DNA of 64,000 bases from Rhizobium sp. P40RR-XXII (GTDB lineage Bacteria > Pseudomonadota > Alphaproteobacteria > Rhizobiales > Rhizobiaceae). The translations under genes and the position numbers were made by a program. Each line of letters starts with the position of its first letter. Position 1 is the first letter of the stretch. Under the pieces are notes generated by a model, which saw only the letters and a list, made by a program, of their open reading frames with translations, made no database searches and was not told where the DNA came from. The DNA is taken from contig NZ_JABAII010000006.1 of assembly GCF_012641405.1 (NCBI RefSeq), forward strand, positions 62,001 through 126,000. Direction: 5' to 3'. This document shows, one piece after another, positions 16,782-25,491 of the stretch.

Positions 16782-18257
16782 CTAATGCACCAGTTCGGAA
16801 GCAACCGCCGCCTGCATCCCATCCCTCATCATCTTGCCAAGCCGGGACGACACGGCATTCAGCCATTGGGGATCAGAGCGAAGGCGGTCAGGAAATAGGC
16901 CTGGAAGGGCATGCAACGCCTTGGCCAAGTCCGACGGCGAGCGGCTGCTCGAAACAGCCTTGGCGATATCGGTCTCGCGCGGGTCGTTGAGGGCATAGAC
17001 CGTGCCGTCGTCCAGGCGCCCGAGACAATAGCGCATCCAGGCTGCAACGGCGAAAGCGAAGGGCCCTATATCCGCGTCTTCGGCCAAGAGTTCGGCGGCC
17101 GGTGTCAGCAGGCGCTGCGGCAACTTCTCAGTACCATCCATTGCAATCTGGCGGGTCTCGTGGGCAATGGCCGGATTGGCGAAGCGGGCAAGAATATCCG
17201 CCGCATAAACATCGAGTTCTATGCCGGGTAACGGCCGAAGCGTCGAAGCCGCAGCGCTCAGATGCCGCATGATCAACGGTCGGAAACCGGCCGGGCCGAC
17301 CGTATCGCGGACATAGCGCCGGCCAGTCAGGAACCCCGCATAAGCCAGCATCGAATGCGATCCGTTGAGCATGCGCAGCTTCATCGTCTCATAGGGACGC
17401 ACGTCATCGACAAACAATGCGCCGCCTGTCTCCCAGGCCGGGCGTCCGCTTGGAAAGCGATCCTCGATCACCCATTGCCGAAAAGGCTCGGTTTCGATCG
17501 CGGCATGGTCCACATAGCCCGTTATTTGCTGGGCATCGTCGAGCGTCCGCTGGGTTGCCGCAGGTGTGATGCGATCGACCATGCTTGACGGAAAGGCGAC
17601 ATCCGTTGCGATCCAGTCGGCAAGCGCCGGGTCGAATCTGCGGGTAAAATCAATAACACCAGCCCGGACGAAAGCTCCGTTGTCAGGCAGATTATCGCAG
17701 CACAGCACGGTGAAAGGCGCCGTGCCGGATGCGCGCCGTCGCTTTAGCGCCTCCGTCAGAACGCCGAGTACGCCAGTCGGCTGCGCAGGTTTTGCCAGAT
17801 CTGCCGCAACGGCGGAATGGTTGAGATCGGCCGTCATCCTGGCGCGATCGATGCCGTAGGCCTTCTCCGTCACGGTCATCGACACGATACGCGTCGCCGG
17901 ATCCACAAGCGCCTGCATCAGCGCGGCAGGCTCACGGCTCGCGGCGATGACGCGTTCGATGCTGCCGATGACCCTTGCACGTGCCCTGGCAGCATCGCGT
18001 TCGATCAGCGTGTAGAGGCCGTTTTGCGGATTGAGGGCGTCGGCAACGTCATGGCCGCGAAGGCTCACGCCGACGATACGCCAATCACCGCCGCGAGCGG
18101 CAAGCGCCGCATCCGTATAATCGGCCTGATGCGCACGATGGAACGCACCGACGCCCAAATGCACGATGCCGCAACCATGACGGCTTGGCTCATAGCCGGG
18201 CCTTGACGCGGAGCCGGCTATATCGGCGAGCGAAGACAGGCGTTTTCGATCGGTCAT
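16782..18257 (-). CDS. uxuB: D-mannonate oxidoreductase / fructuronate reductase
   Basis: A 491-residue member of the long-chain mannitol dehydrogenase family. The N-terminal Rossmann part contains IVHLGVGAFHRAHQADYTD; the C-terminal domain carries KLRMLNGSHSMLAYAGFLTG, the conserved Lys/Asn/His active-site segment. It should reduce D-fructuronate to D-mannonate with NADH. It overlaps the uxuA stop by four bases (ATGA), and the product of this enzyme is the substrate of UxuA. Other polyol dehydrogenases share the fold, but the uxuA coupling strongly favours this assignment. Confidence 0.9.
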   Translation of the reverse strand: MTDRKRLSSLADIAGSASRPGYEPSRHGCGIVHLGVGAFHRAHQADYTDAALAARGGDWRIVGVSLRGHDVADALNPQNGLYTLIERDAARARARVIGSIERVIAASREPAALMQALVDPATRIVSMTVTEKAYGIDRARMTADLNHSAVAADLAKPAQPTGVLGVLTEALKRRRASGTAPFTVLCCDNLPDNGAFVRAGVIDFTRRFDPALADWIATDVAFPSSMVDRITPAATQRTLDDAQQITGYVDHAAIETEPFRQWVIEDRFPSGRPAWETGGALFVDDVRPYETMKLRMLNGSHSMLAYAGFLTGRRYVRDTVGPAGFRPLIMRHLSAAASTLRPLPGIELDVYAADILARFANPAIAHETRQIAMDGTEKLPQRLLTPAAELLAEDADIGPFAFAVAAWMRYCLGRLDDGTVYALNDPRETDIAKAVSSSRSPSDLAKALHALPGLFPDRLRSDPQWLNAVSSRLGKMMRDGMQAAVASELVH

Positions 18258-19471
18258 GCCCGCAGCCCTGCCGAGGGATGGGATAAAGCTGTCTCGATGC
18301 CGCGCAGTTCGGCAAGCCCCTTGAGCCGACCGATTGCGGGATAGCCGGGCTGACCTTCGCGCTTGAGGTCATCGAGAATATCCTGCCCGTGATCCGGCCG
18401 CATCGGGATCTGCCAGTCAGCGCGCCCGCTGGCGGCGCGCCGACGCTCCTCGCGCAGGATGGCGGCAATCATCGCCACCATGTCGGTGCCGCCTCCAAGG
18501 TGCTCGGCTTCGTAGAATGAGCCGTAGACACCGCTGGATTCGCGCTGGACGTTGCGCAGGTGCAGGAAATGTACGCGATCGCCGAGCCGTTCCATCATGC
18601 CGGGCAGGTCATTGTCCGGCCGGGCGCCCAAAGATCCGGTACACAGCGTGATGCCGTTTACCGGACTGTCGACAGCTTTCATCAGCGCCGCATAATCCGC
18701 CTCCGTCGACATGATGCGCGGCAGGCCGAGAAGCGCGAACGGTGGATCATCCGGATGGCAACAGAGCCGCATGCCAAGCCGTTCCGCCACGGGAACGACT
18801 TCGGACAGAAAATCTATCTGATGAGCCCGCAGCCGGTCCGCCGAGACATCATCATAGTCCTCCAGATGGGCACGCACGTCCGCCAGCGTGAAGTTTTCGG
18901 CAGCACCCGGCAGGCCGCAGACGATATTGTTTGCCAGCCGCTGCCGTTCCTCCTCACTCATGCCAGCATGCCTCTCGCGCCCCTGCTCCACGAGCCAGTC
19001 GGGCAGCTCCTGTGCGGCGGCGGCGCGGGCGAGAATAAAAAGATCGAAGGCAGCAAAATCGACCAGATCGAACCGCATGCAGGTCGAGCCGTTGGGCAGG
19101 CGCCATCTCAGATGGGTTCTCGTCCAATCCAGAACCGGCATGAAATTGTAGCAAATCGTTTCGATGCCGGCGTCGCGAAGATGGCCAAGGCTGAGCTTGT
19201 AGCTTGCGATATGCTCGCGCCACTCGCCTTTCTGCTTCTTGATATCTTCGGAAACAGGCAGGCTTTCGACCACATCCCAGGCCAGACCGGAGGGGCTGCC
19301 ATCCGTCATCCGGCCTATTTCGGCCTTGCGCTTGGCAATCTCGGCTGCGGACCACACGGCCCCGGTGGGGACGTGATGCAATGCGCTGACAACACCCTGC
19401 ACGCCAGCCTGCAGCATATCGTCGATCGAAACCTGATCCCGCGGCCCGAACCATCGCCAAGTCTGCTTCAC
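18254..19471 (-). CDS. uxuA: D-mannonate dehydratase
   Basis: A 405-residue UxuA-type TIM-barrel dehydratase, opening MKQTWRWFGPRD...HHVPTGAVW and containing MRLCCHPDDPP and FLHLRNVQRE, regions that hold metal and substrate ligands in this family. It converts D-mannonate to 2-keto-3-deoxy-D-gluconate. The start is GTG at 19471, with GGGAGTG as Shine-Dalgarno. It is first in the uxuA-uxuB operon and faces away from the GntR regulator across a 100-base gap that should hold the shared control region. Confidence 0.93.
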   Translation of the reverse strand: MKQTWRWFGPRDQVSIDDMLQAGVQGVVSALHHVPTGAVWSAAEIAKRKAEIGRMTDGSPSGLAWDVVESLPVSEDIKKQKGEWREHIASYKLSLGHLRDAGIETICYNFMPVLDWTRTHLRWRLPNGSTCMRFDLVDFAAFDLFILARAAAAQELPDWLVEQGRERHAGMSEEERQRLANNIVCGLPGAAENFTLADVRAHLEDYDDVSADRLRAHQIDFLSEVVPVAERLGMRLCCHPDDPPFALLGLPRIMSTEADYAALMKAVDSPVNGITLCTGSLGARPDNDLPGMMERLGDRVHFLHLRNVQRESSGVYGSFYEAEHLGGGTDMVAMIAAILREERRRAASGRADWQIPMRPDHGQDILDDLKREGQPGYPAIGRLKGLAELRGIETALSHPSAGLRA

Positions 19472-19535
19472 GATATCACTCCCTTCCGAGACGGCATCAC
19501 TAAATGTGCGATTGCATTAGCACGCATGATTGTGA

Positions 19536-19562
19536 TTGACTAGTATGGTAGTCCACTATAAG
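19536..19562. promoter_or_regulatory. Candidate promoter and GntR operator between uxuA and gntR
   Basis: TTGACT at 19536 and TATAAG at 19557 form a plausible though short-spaced (15 bp) promoter for the GntR gene. Within it lies ATGGTAGTCCACTAT, with a TGG-N4-CCA symmetric core resembling GntR/FCD operators. The site would allow the regulator to repress itself and perhaps uxuA. Weak evidence by eye only. Confidence 0.35.
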
Positions 19563-19571
19563 TGAATAGCC

Positions 19572-20309
19572 ATGGCGACGATTGAACCCCCAACCCGAAT
19601 AGCGGCGCAACGCACGGACGAGACCCGATCGACGGTATGGTCGCTGGAAGCGACGGCCCCCGTGGGACCGCAAATATACAAAGCGCTTCGACGGTTGATC
19701 GTCCGGGGCGAGTTCAGTCCCGGCACCGCGATGTCGGAAGTGGATATTGCAGGGCGATTTACCACGAGCCGCCAGCCGGTGCGCGAGGCCTTTATCAAGC
19801 TTGCCGAGGACGGCCTGCTCGAAGTCAGGCCACAGCGCGGTACCTTTGTTCGAAAGATCAGCATCGCTCAAGTGATCGACGCGCGTTTCGTGCGCGAGGC
19901 GATCGAAACCCATATCGTGCGCGAGCTTGCGACCAAGAGCGACGCGCGCCTGATCAGACATCTTCGCCTGCAGCTGGAAGATCAGGCGGCAATCCCGATC
20001 GACAGGCCGGACGACTTCATGAAATTGGACGAGCAGTTTCATTGGACCCTGGCCGACGCGGCGGGCCGGTCCTATGGCTGGAAGGTCATCGAGGACGTGA
20101 AGCTGCAGATGGACCGCGTGCGTCACCTTACATTGAGAAGCTTTCCGCAGCAGAAACTCGTGCGACAGCATACCGCCATCGTCGACAGCATAGAACGCTC
20201 CGCCCCGGACGAGGCCGAGCGCGAAATGAGACAGCACCTGCAGCTCATCCTGGAGGATCTGCCGTCGGTCGCGGCGCAATATCCCGATTTTTTCACGCCG
20301 TCGACCTAG
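19572..20309 (+). CDS. GntR-family regulator (FCD/FadR subfamily)
   Basis: A 245-residue regulator. The winged helix (about residues 35-100) reads IYKALRRLIVRGEFSPG...SRQPVREAFIKLAEDGLLEVRPQRGTFV; an all-helical FCD effector domain follows with VREAIETHIVRELA and DEQFHWTLADAAG, whose Asp/His residues usually bind a metal and a carboxylate ligand. The UxuR/ExuR group of this subfamily senses hexuronate intermediates. It is divergent from uxuAB and upstream of a dehydrogenase and carrier, so it probably controls both arms. Confidence 0.9.
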   Translation: MATIEPPTRIAAQRTDETRSTVWSLEATAPVGPQIYKALRRLIVRGEFSPGTAMSEVDIAGRFTTSRQPVREAFIKLAEDGLLEVRPQRGTFVRKISIAQVIDARFVREAIETHIVRELATKSDARLIRHLRLQLEDQAAIPIDRPDDFMKLDEQFHWTLADAAGRSYGWKVIEDVKLQMDRVRHLTLRSFPQQKLVRQHTAIVDSIERSAPDEAEREMRQHLQLILEDLPSVAAQYPDFFTPST

Positions 20310-20325
20310 CCGTTTGGCAATCGGC

Positions 20326-20355
20326 GCAGCCAAGGCAGCGGCGCTGATTGGCTGC
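20326..20355 (+). terminator. Hairpin after the GntR gene
   Basis: An 8-bp perfect inverted repeat (arms 20326-20333 and 20348-20355) encloses a second small stem, giving a GC-rich hairpin 17 bases after the stop. There is no T-run, so it may be an attenuator or RNA-stability element rather than a full terminator. Confidence 0.4.
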
Positions 20356-20408
20356 TCAGAGCCGTGTCCTAGCGGTGATGGCCATCCAAGACACACAGGA
20401 GGAAGCTC

Positions 20409-21446
20409 ATGAAGACGAGAGCTTGCGTGCTTCACGCTCAAGGCGACATACGCATCGAGGAGCGCGAGATCGGTACGATCGGCGACAGACAAGTCCGGGT
20501 GCGTGTTGGAGCCGGGGGGATCTGCGGATCGGATATCCATTATTTCTGGGATGGCGGGATAGGCACCATCCGCGTCACCGAACCGATCATTCTTGGTCAC
20601 GAGGTCGCCGGCACCGTTGAGGCCGTCGGCGCAAGCGTTGGGAACGTGAAACCGGGGGATCGGGTGGCACTTTGCCCGAGCCGGCCCTGCGGCCACTGCC
20701 ACTTCTGTCAGATCGGACAACAGCAGCATTGCCTGGAAATGCAATTCTTCGGAAGCGCGATGCGCAAGCCGCATTGCGATGGCGGCTTTCGTGATCTCAT
20801 TGTCATCGAGGATTTTCAATGCGAGCCCGTCGGTGAGGCAAGCCTGGACGAGGCGGCCTGCGCGGAGCCACTCTCGGTCGGTCTTCATGCCATCAACAAT
20901 GCCGGCAGCCTGCTTGGCAAGAGCGTGGTGGTTATGGGAGCAGGTCCGATCGGCGCCCTACTGATCGGAGCGGCACGCATGGCAGGCGCGCGCGAAGTCG
21001 TTGCGGTCGACCTGGCGGAGGCTCCGTTGAAGGCGGCGGAGAAAATGGGAGCCGCCCTGACCATCAATGGCGGCGACGGCGATCGCCTCGCCAGCTATTC
21101 CGAAGACAAGGGATACTTCGATGTCGGTTTCGAATGCACCGGATCCGGCATCGCTCTGGGCAGTCTGTTTCCTATCGTGAAGCCGCGCGGCACCATCGTT
21201 GCGGTCGGTGTTAGCAACGGCTCGCATATTCCGTTCAATGCCCTGGTCGGAAAGGAGATCCGGCTGATCGGCACGCATCGCTTCCACAGCGAATATGCTC
21301 TAGCCGCCCGGATGATAGCGGAGCGGCGCATCGATGTGCGGCCGATCATCACCTCGACGATACCGATGGAACACATCCGCGAGGCGTTCGATATCGTCCG
21401 CGACCGGACCACGCAAATGAAGGTGCAGCTCAGCTTCGCGACATAA
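20409..21446 (+). CDS. Zinc alcohol dehydrogenase, L-idonate / L-gulonate 5-dehydrogenase type
   Basis: A 345-residue medium-chain dehydrogenase. The catalytic zinc site includes GICGSDIHY and GHE (in ILGHEVAG); the structural zinc site is the four-Cys run in RPCGHCHFCQIGQQQHC; the Rossmann NAD-binding motif is VMGAGPIGALL. The SDIHYFWDGGIGTI segment is typical of L-idonate 5-dehydrogenases. No 5-ketogluconate reductase accompanies it. Beside uxuA/uxuB it could instead oxidise L-gulonate to D-fructuronate, feeding UxuB. Start 20409 has a strong AGGAGGAAG Shine-Dalgarno. Confidence 0.85.
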   Translation: MKTRACVLHAQGDIRIEEREIGTIGDRQVRVRVGAGGICGSDIHYFWDGGIGTIRVTEPIILGHEVAGTVEAVGASVGNVKPGDRVALCPSRPCGHCHFCQIGQQQHCLEMQFFGSAMRKPHCDGGFRDLIVIEDFQCEPVGEASLDEAACAEPLSVGLHAINNAGSLLGKSVVVMGAGPIGALLIGAARMAGAREVVAVDLAEAPLKAAEKMGAALTINGGDGDRLASYSEDKGYFDVGFECTGSGIALGSLFPIVKPRGTIVAVGVSNGSHIPFNALVGKEIRLIGTHRFHSEYALAARMIAERRIDVRPIITSTIPMEHIREAFDIVRDRTTQMKVQLSFAT

Positions 21447-21487
21447 GCAATCAAGGCGCAATGATCGACAATATGGAGGAGGAGTGA

Positions 21488-22903
21488 ATGGCAGCAATTG
21501 ATACTCATGATCCGGCAACCATACGGAAATTGTCGGATGAAGCGACGAGAGTCCTGTTAAACAAGCCCAATACGATATCCAGCACGCATGGCGGCTGGAT
21601 GATGATCGCAACTATCCTCATCGAGGCCTGGGACCTCTATGCCATCGCGTTTGTGCTGATCTTCATCAAGACGGATTTCAATCCGACGGCGGCACAGCTC
21701 GGTCTTGCCACCGCCGCCGTCCAAGGCGGCGCCTTGATCGGTGCGCTGCTCGGGGGGATTTTTGCCGACTATTTCGGACGGAAAAAGGTCTTCATCGGCA
21801 CGATGATCCTGTTCATCATCCTGGCGATCGCGCAGGCTTTCGTGCGCGACATATGGGAGCTGATCCTCATACGCTTCCTGATCGGTATTCCGCTCGGCAG
21901 CGACATCTCCAATGGCTATGCCTACATCATGGAATCGATGTCCAAGGGCAAGCGCGAACAGATGGGCAGCCGTTGGCAGTTCATGTTCGGGCTCGGCGAG
22001 GTATTCGCCATTATCATCATCACGGTGATGTATGTCATCGGCATGGACCATTCGCTATTGTGGCGCGTCGCTCTCGCACTCGGCGCCGTTCCCGCGGCGA
22101 TCCTGCTGTTCTGGCGCCTCGATCTGCCGGAGACGCCGCTTTCCCTCTTGCAGCGCGGCCATTTCAGAAAAGCCAAGGAGGTTTCCAAGCGACTGTTCGA
22201 CGATCCGCTCGACATGCTTCCGAACGAGGATGTGAACCCCCCCAAGCCTAAGCTCGGCGATTTCCTCAAGGTTATCTGGGCAGATCCGATCAAGAAGCGG
22301 GCGACGATCTTCTCATGGATTTCCAACGCATGCCAGGGCGCGGAATTTACCGCCTGGGGCTTCTACCTGCCTGTTATCCTGGTGCTGAGCGGTGTCGGCG
22401 TATCGAGCGACGGCAATATCACCGGCACGAACATGGTGACGGCGCTGATCTTCTGCCTTGCGACGATTTCCGGCTATGTGGCGCCTCTCATGCTTCCCAA
22501 GATCGGCCATCGCGGCGTTGCCATGTGGGGTTTCGGCCTTGCATTTTTCGGCCTCATCCTGGGCGGCCTCGGCATCCAGTATGACTGGAAGATCATCATC
22601 GTCGTCGGCGCCTGCATTCTTATGTGGGGCCATTATTGGGACGCGTCCAACGGTATGACCATATCGTCCATGGTCGCCCCAAGCCGTTTCAAGGCGACGG
22701 CGTCGGGTTTCGGCTACGTCTTCGTCAAGGGAGCTTCTTTCTTCGGCGCCTTCGTGTTTCCCATCCTCAGCGAGCAGTTCGGCAAGGCTGGCGCGACCTT
22801 CTCGGTGGCGATCCTGTCGCTGATAGGATTTCTCGCGGCCAAGTTTATATTGCCAGAAGTCTATGGCTACGTCGAAACCGAAGAATTGTCCGATCCCCAA
22901 TAA
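21488..22903 (+). CDS. MFS transporter (sugar-acid/metabolite:proton symporter)
   Basis: A 471-residue carrier with about 12 membrane segments. The loop 2-3 signature reads GGIFADYFGRKKVF and the central loop has LPETPLSLL, like the PESPR motif of sugar-porter proteins. It follows the dehydrogenase by 41 bases with a strong GGAGGAGGAG Shine-Dalgarno, so it is probably the importer for the sugar acid handled by the uxu genes. The substrate is inferred from context only. Confidence 0.85.
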   Translation: MAAIDTHDPATIRKLSDEATRVLLNKPNTISSTHGGWMMIATILIEAWDLYAIAFVLIFIKTDFNPTAAQLGLATAAVQGGALIGALLGGIFADYFGRKKVFIGTMILFIILAIAQAFVRDIWELILIRFLIGIPLGSDISNGYAYIMESMSKGKREQMGSRWQFMFGLGEVFAIIIITVMYVIGMDHSLLWRVALALGAVPAAILLFWRLDLPETPLSLLQRGHFRKAKEVSKRLFDDPLDMLPNEDVNPPKPKLGDFLKVIWADPIKKRATIFSWISNACQGAEFTAWGFYLPVILVLSGVGVSSDGNITGTNMVTALIFCLATISGYVAPLMLPKIGHRGVAMWGFGLAFFGLILGGLGIQYDWKIIIVVGACILMWGHYWDASNGMTISSMVAPSRFKATASGFGYVFVKGASFFGAFVFPILSEQFGKAGATFSVAILSLIGFLAAKFILPEVYGYVETEELSDPQ

Positions 22904-22921
22904 AGGCTTGTGACGACGGAA

Positions 22922-22947
22922 GCCACCGGAGCTGAACCTTCGGTGGC
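22922..22947 (+). terminator. Hairpin after the MFS gene
   Basis: Arms GCCACCG (22922-22928) and CGGTGGC (22941-22947) pair perfectly around a 12-base loop, 19 bases after the stop. No T-run follows, so termination is only probable. Confidence 0.35.
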
Positions 22948-23050
22948 ATCCGGCATAGGCGGAGCATGCGCTACCGACACGGCTCCGAAACCCGCCGAGC
23001 CACGCGGCCCCTCACCCACCGGTAAGGTGTTTCGCATTTTTCTATAAAGT

Positions 23051-23112
23051 CACGCGGAGCCAGTCACCGTAACTTACCCTTCTCATTTGGAGGAAATGAG
23101 AAACGCAAAGGT
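23051..23112 (+). promoter_or_regulatory. Structured leader of the NCS2 permease
   Basis: Arms 23080-23088 and 23094-23102 pair perfectly (9 bp), leaving GGAGG alone in the five-base loop. Just upstream, AAGT/ACTT arms (about 23046-23075) enclose a second small stem (CGG/CCG). Purine permeases in proteobacteria are sometimes preceded by small xanthine-sensing (NMT1) RNAs near the ribosome-binding site; I cannot confirm that this matches that family. A second GGAGGAG stands at 23115-23121. Confidence 0.35.
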
Positions 23113-24600
23113 ATGGAGGAGATTACCTTGGCAGCAACCGCAGAGGAAAATACAGCATCCCTGTCCCCCGAGGACGAAAAACTCAGCCTTGGCGCAAACC
23201 TCGCCTACGGCCTTCAGCATGTTCTGACGATGTATGGCGGCATCGTTGCCGTTCCATTGATACTCGGTCAGGCATCCGGCCTCTCGCCAACCGACATCGG
23301 CCTGCTCGTGACGGCCTCTCTGTTTGCGGGCGGCCTGGCCACCATCCTGCAGACGATCGGGATACCGTTCTTCGGCAGCCGCCTGCCTCTTGTGCAAGGC
23401 GTGTCCTTTTCCGGCGTCGCGACGATGATTGCCATTACCGGACATGGCGGCATTCAGTCTGTTCTTGGCGCCGTTATCGCGGCCTCATTCATCGGCCTCG
23501 CCATCACGCCGGTATTTTCGCGCATCACGCGCTTCTTTCCACCGCTGGTCACCGGCATTGTCATTACGACCATCGGGCTCACGCTCATGCCGGTTGCGGC
23601 AGGCTGGGCCATGGGCGGCAACAGGAATGCACCGGATTTCGGCAGCCAGGCCAATATCCAGCTCGCGGCCGTGACACTCGCGATCGTCTTGCTGCTCAGC
23701 AAGCTGGGGAGTGCGGCCATATCGAGGCTCTCCATCCTACTCGCGATCGTCATCGGCACCGGCATCGCTTATGCCATGGGCATTGCCGACTTCTCGCGGG
23801 TCATGACTGGTCCCTTCCTCGCCCTGCCGCAGATCTTCCACTTCGGTTATCCGGTCTTCGATACGGCGGCGATCGTCTCGATGTTCATCGTTGTCATGGT
23901 GACGCTCGTTGAGACTTCCGCCGATATTCTTGCCGTCGGCGAAATCGTCGGCACCAAGGTCGATGCCCGCCGGCTCGGCAACGGCCTGCGTGCCGATATG
24001 CTCTCCAGCATCCTTGCCCCTGTCGTCGGTTCCTTCACGCAGAGCGCCTTTGCCCAGAACGTCGGCCTTGTCGCGGTGACCGGGGTCAAGAGCCGATATG
24101 TCGTGGCAACCGGTGGGCTCTTTCTCGTCGCTCTCGGACTGCTCCCGGTCGTCGGCCGCATCGTGGCGGCCGTCCCGAGTTCCGTGCTTGGAGGAGCAGG
24201 CCTCGTTCTGTTCGGAACGGTGGCCGCGAGCGGGATCCGGACTCTCGCCAAGGTCGACTACGACAACAACATGAACCTCATCATCGTGGCGACTTCGATC
24301 GGATTCGGGATGATCCCGATCGCATCTCCGGGCTTCTATGAGCATTTTCCTGCGTGGGTCATCACCGTTTTCCACTCCGGCATAAGCTCAGCAGCATTGA
24401 TGGCAATCACGCTCAACCTTCTGTTCAACCATCTGAAGGCCGGCAACTCGGACCAGCAGTCGGTTTTCGTCGCGGGAACGGAGCGTCTGATCCGCTTTCA
24501 GGATATCGCCATTCTCCATGACGGCGATTACTTTCTGAACGGCAGGCTCTATGATGCCAACGGCGCAGAGGTTCCGCTGATCGCCGCGGAAGCCCATTGA
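23113..24600 (+). CDS. Uracil/xanthine permease family (NCS2) transporter
   Basis: A 495-residue NCS2 carrier with 12-14 hydrophobic segments. It opens with LGANLAYGLQHVLTMYGGIVAVPLIL, the QH motif of nucleobase transporters. The substrate-binding Glu may lie in LVETSADILAVGEIVG, and GSFTQSAFAQNVGLVAVTGVKSRYV is the NCS2 signature loop with NVG where others have N-x-G. A purine (xanthine or urate) substrate seems likelier than uracil, but this is not decided by sequence. Two starts are possible: ATG 23113, or TTG 23128, which has the far better GGAGGAG Shine-Dalgarno seven bases upstream. Confidence 0.9.
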   Translation: MEEITLAATAEENTASLSPEDEKLSLGANLAYGLQHVLTMYGGIVAVPLILGQASGLSPTDIGLLVTASLFAGGLATILQTIGIPFFGSRLPLVQGVSFSGVATMIAITGHGGIQSVLGAVIAASFIGLAITPVFSRITRFFPPLVTGIVITTIGLTLMPVAAGWAMGGNRNAPDFGSQANIQLAAVTLAIVLLLSKLGSAAISRLSILLAIVIGTGIAYAMGIADFSRVMTGPFLALPQIFHFGYPVFDTAAIVSMFIVVMVTLVETSADILAVGEIVGTKVDARRLGNGLRADMLSSILAPVVGSFTQSAFAQNVGLVAVTGVKSRYVVATGGLFLVALGLLPVVGRIVAAVPSSVLGGAGLVLFGTVAASGIRTLAKVDYDNNMNLIIVATSIGFGMIPIASPGFYEHFPAWVITVFHSGISSAALMAITLNLLFNHLKAGNSDQQSVFVAGTERLIRFQDIAILHDGDYFLNGRLYDANGAEVPLIAAEAH

Positions 24601-24623
24601 CCGCCATATCCATCAATCGACTT

Positions 24624-24649
24624 GCTTGAAAGTGCGCCTGCTTTCAAGC
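24624..24649 (+). terminator. Hairpin after the NCS2 permease
   Basis: Perfect 9-bp arms (GCTTGAAAG and CTTTCAAGC) with an 8-base loop, 23 bases after the stop, followed by a weakly T-rich CATTTATCATT. Probable transcription terminator. Confidence 0.5.
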
Positions 24650-24872
24650 CATTTATCATTCAGCCTCGGGAATCATCTACCCCGATGTGGCGCATGAGCG
24701 AGGTGGATCAGTCCCAGCACGACAACCGGACTAAACCCTTTGAAAGCCCGGTCTCGGGATTGACGGAGCGGCGGAAATCACGACAAAGTGCGCCCGCATA
24801 ACCCTCTCCATCGAATTGCCCCGGCGTTGGAAGGGGCCAGACAGAACCTCGTAGCGAGCAGGAACGATAGCC

Positions 24873-25250
24873 ATGGCCAAGCTTTCCGATATGACAAAGC
24901 ACCGCGGCTTTCCATCCGGCATGCCAGGAACAGGCATCCAATTCACCATTCGCCGCGCGAACCCCAGGGGCGTGACGCCGATCAAGCAGCTTCCTCGCCG
25001 CGCGCGGCCGGGATCGCAGGAACACCGTGTCGACGCGGCCTTCCTGCACGCGCTCTGGCACCAATTCGGAGCAGAACCATTCGAGCGCGGTAACCTCGAC
25101 GCGGCCCGTCTGAACCTGCTCTTTGGACGTGAGGTCGTGGCGGCTGACAAGGATTTCGATCCGATGTCCTATGAGGCGATGCTTGTCATCAACGAAAAGC
25201 TGGCGCGCGAAAATTTTCCGGAGGCCTTCGAAGACGTCATGGAGGTCTGA
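24873..25250 (+). CDS. Hypothetical protein, 125 residues
   Basis: I do not recognise this protein. It has strong GC bias at the third codon position, which supports coding. It starts MAKLSDMTKHRGFPSG, has a basic middle (RRANPRGVTPIKQLPRRARPG) and an acidic helical C-terminus (INEKLARENFPEAFEDVMEV). No signal peptide, membrane segment or cysteine is seen. The opposite-strand frame over the same bases (24708-25259) is longer but has the poorer codon pattern. It stands alone between the permease and prc. Confidence 0.6.
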   Translation: MAKLSDMTKHRGFPSGMPGTGIQFTIRRANPRGVTPIKQLPRRARPGSQEHRVDAAFLHALWHQFGAEPFERGNLDAARLNLLFGREVVAADKDFDPMSYEAMLVINEKLARENFPEAFEDVMEV

Positions 25251-25491
25251 CGACGTCACGCCCTGTCTGGGTTCGTTCAGAACCTGCTTCGCAGAGCTTG
25301 CCGACGCTCACGCAGACCGGGTTGGAACCGCTCATAAACTGCTTTCCGAAGATGTCGGCGGCTGGCTCTCCCGGCGGTGTTTGGAAAAATCTTTCCGCAA
25401 GGAGAGCATCGTTTGGTTGCCAAAAAACCATAATTGTTCCACCTAGATCATATACCGAACACTCAACGATCCAGAATCGGGCCAAGATTTG

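Noticed and set aside
19500..20888. A 462-residue minus-strand frame over the GntR and dehydrogenase genes
   Set aside because: It spans two clear plus-strand genes and the promoter between uxuA and gntR; composition is that of a shadow frame.
24708..25259. Minus-strand frame of 183 residues opposite the small hypothetical gene
   Set aside because: The plus-strand frame 24873-25250 has the stronger third-position GC bias; only one strand can be coding and I chose the plus strand.
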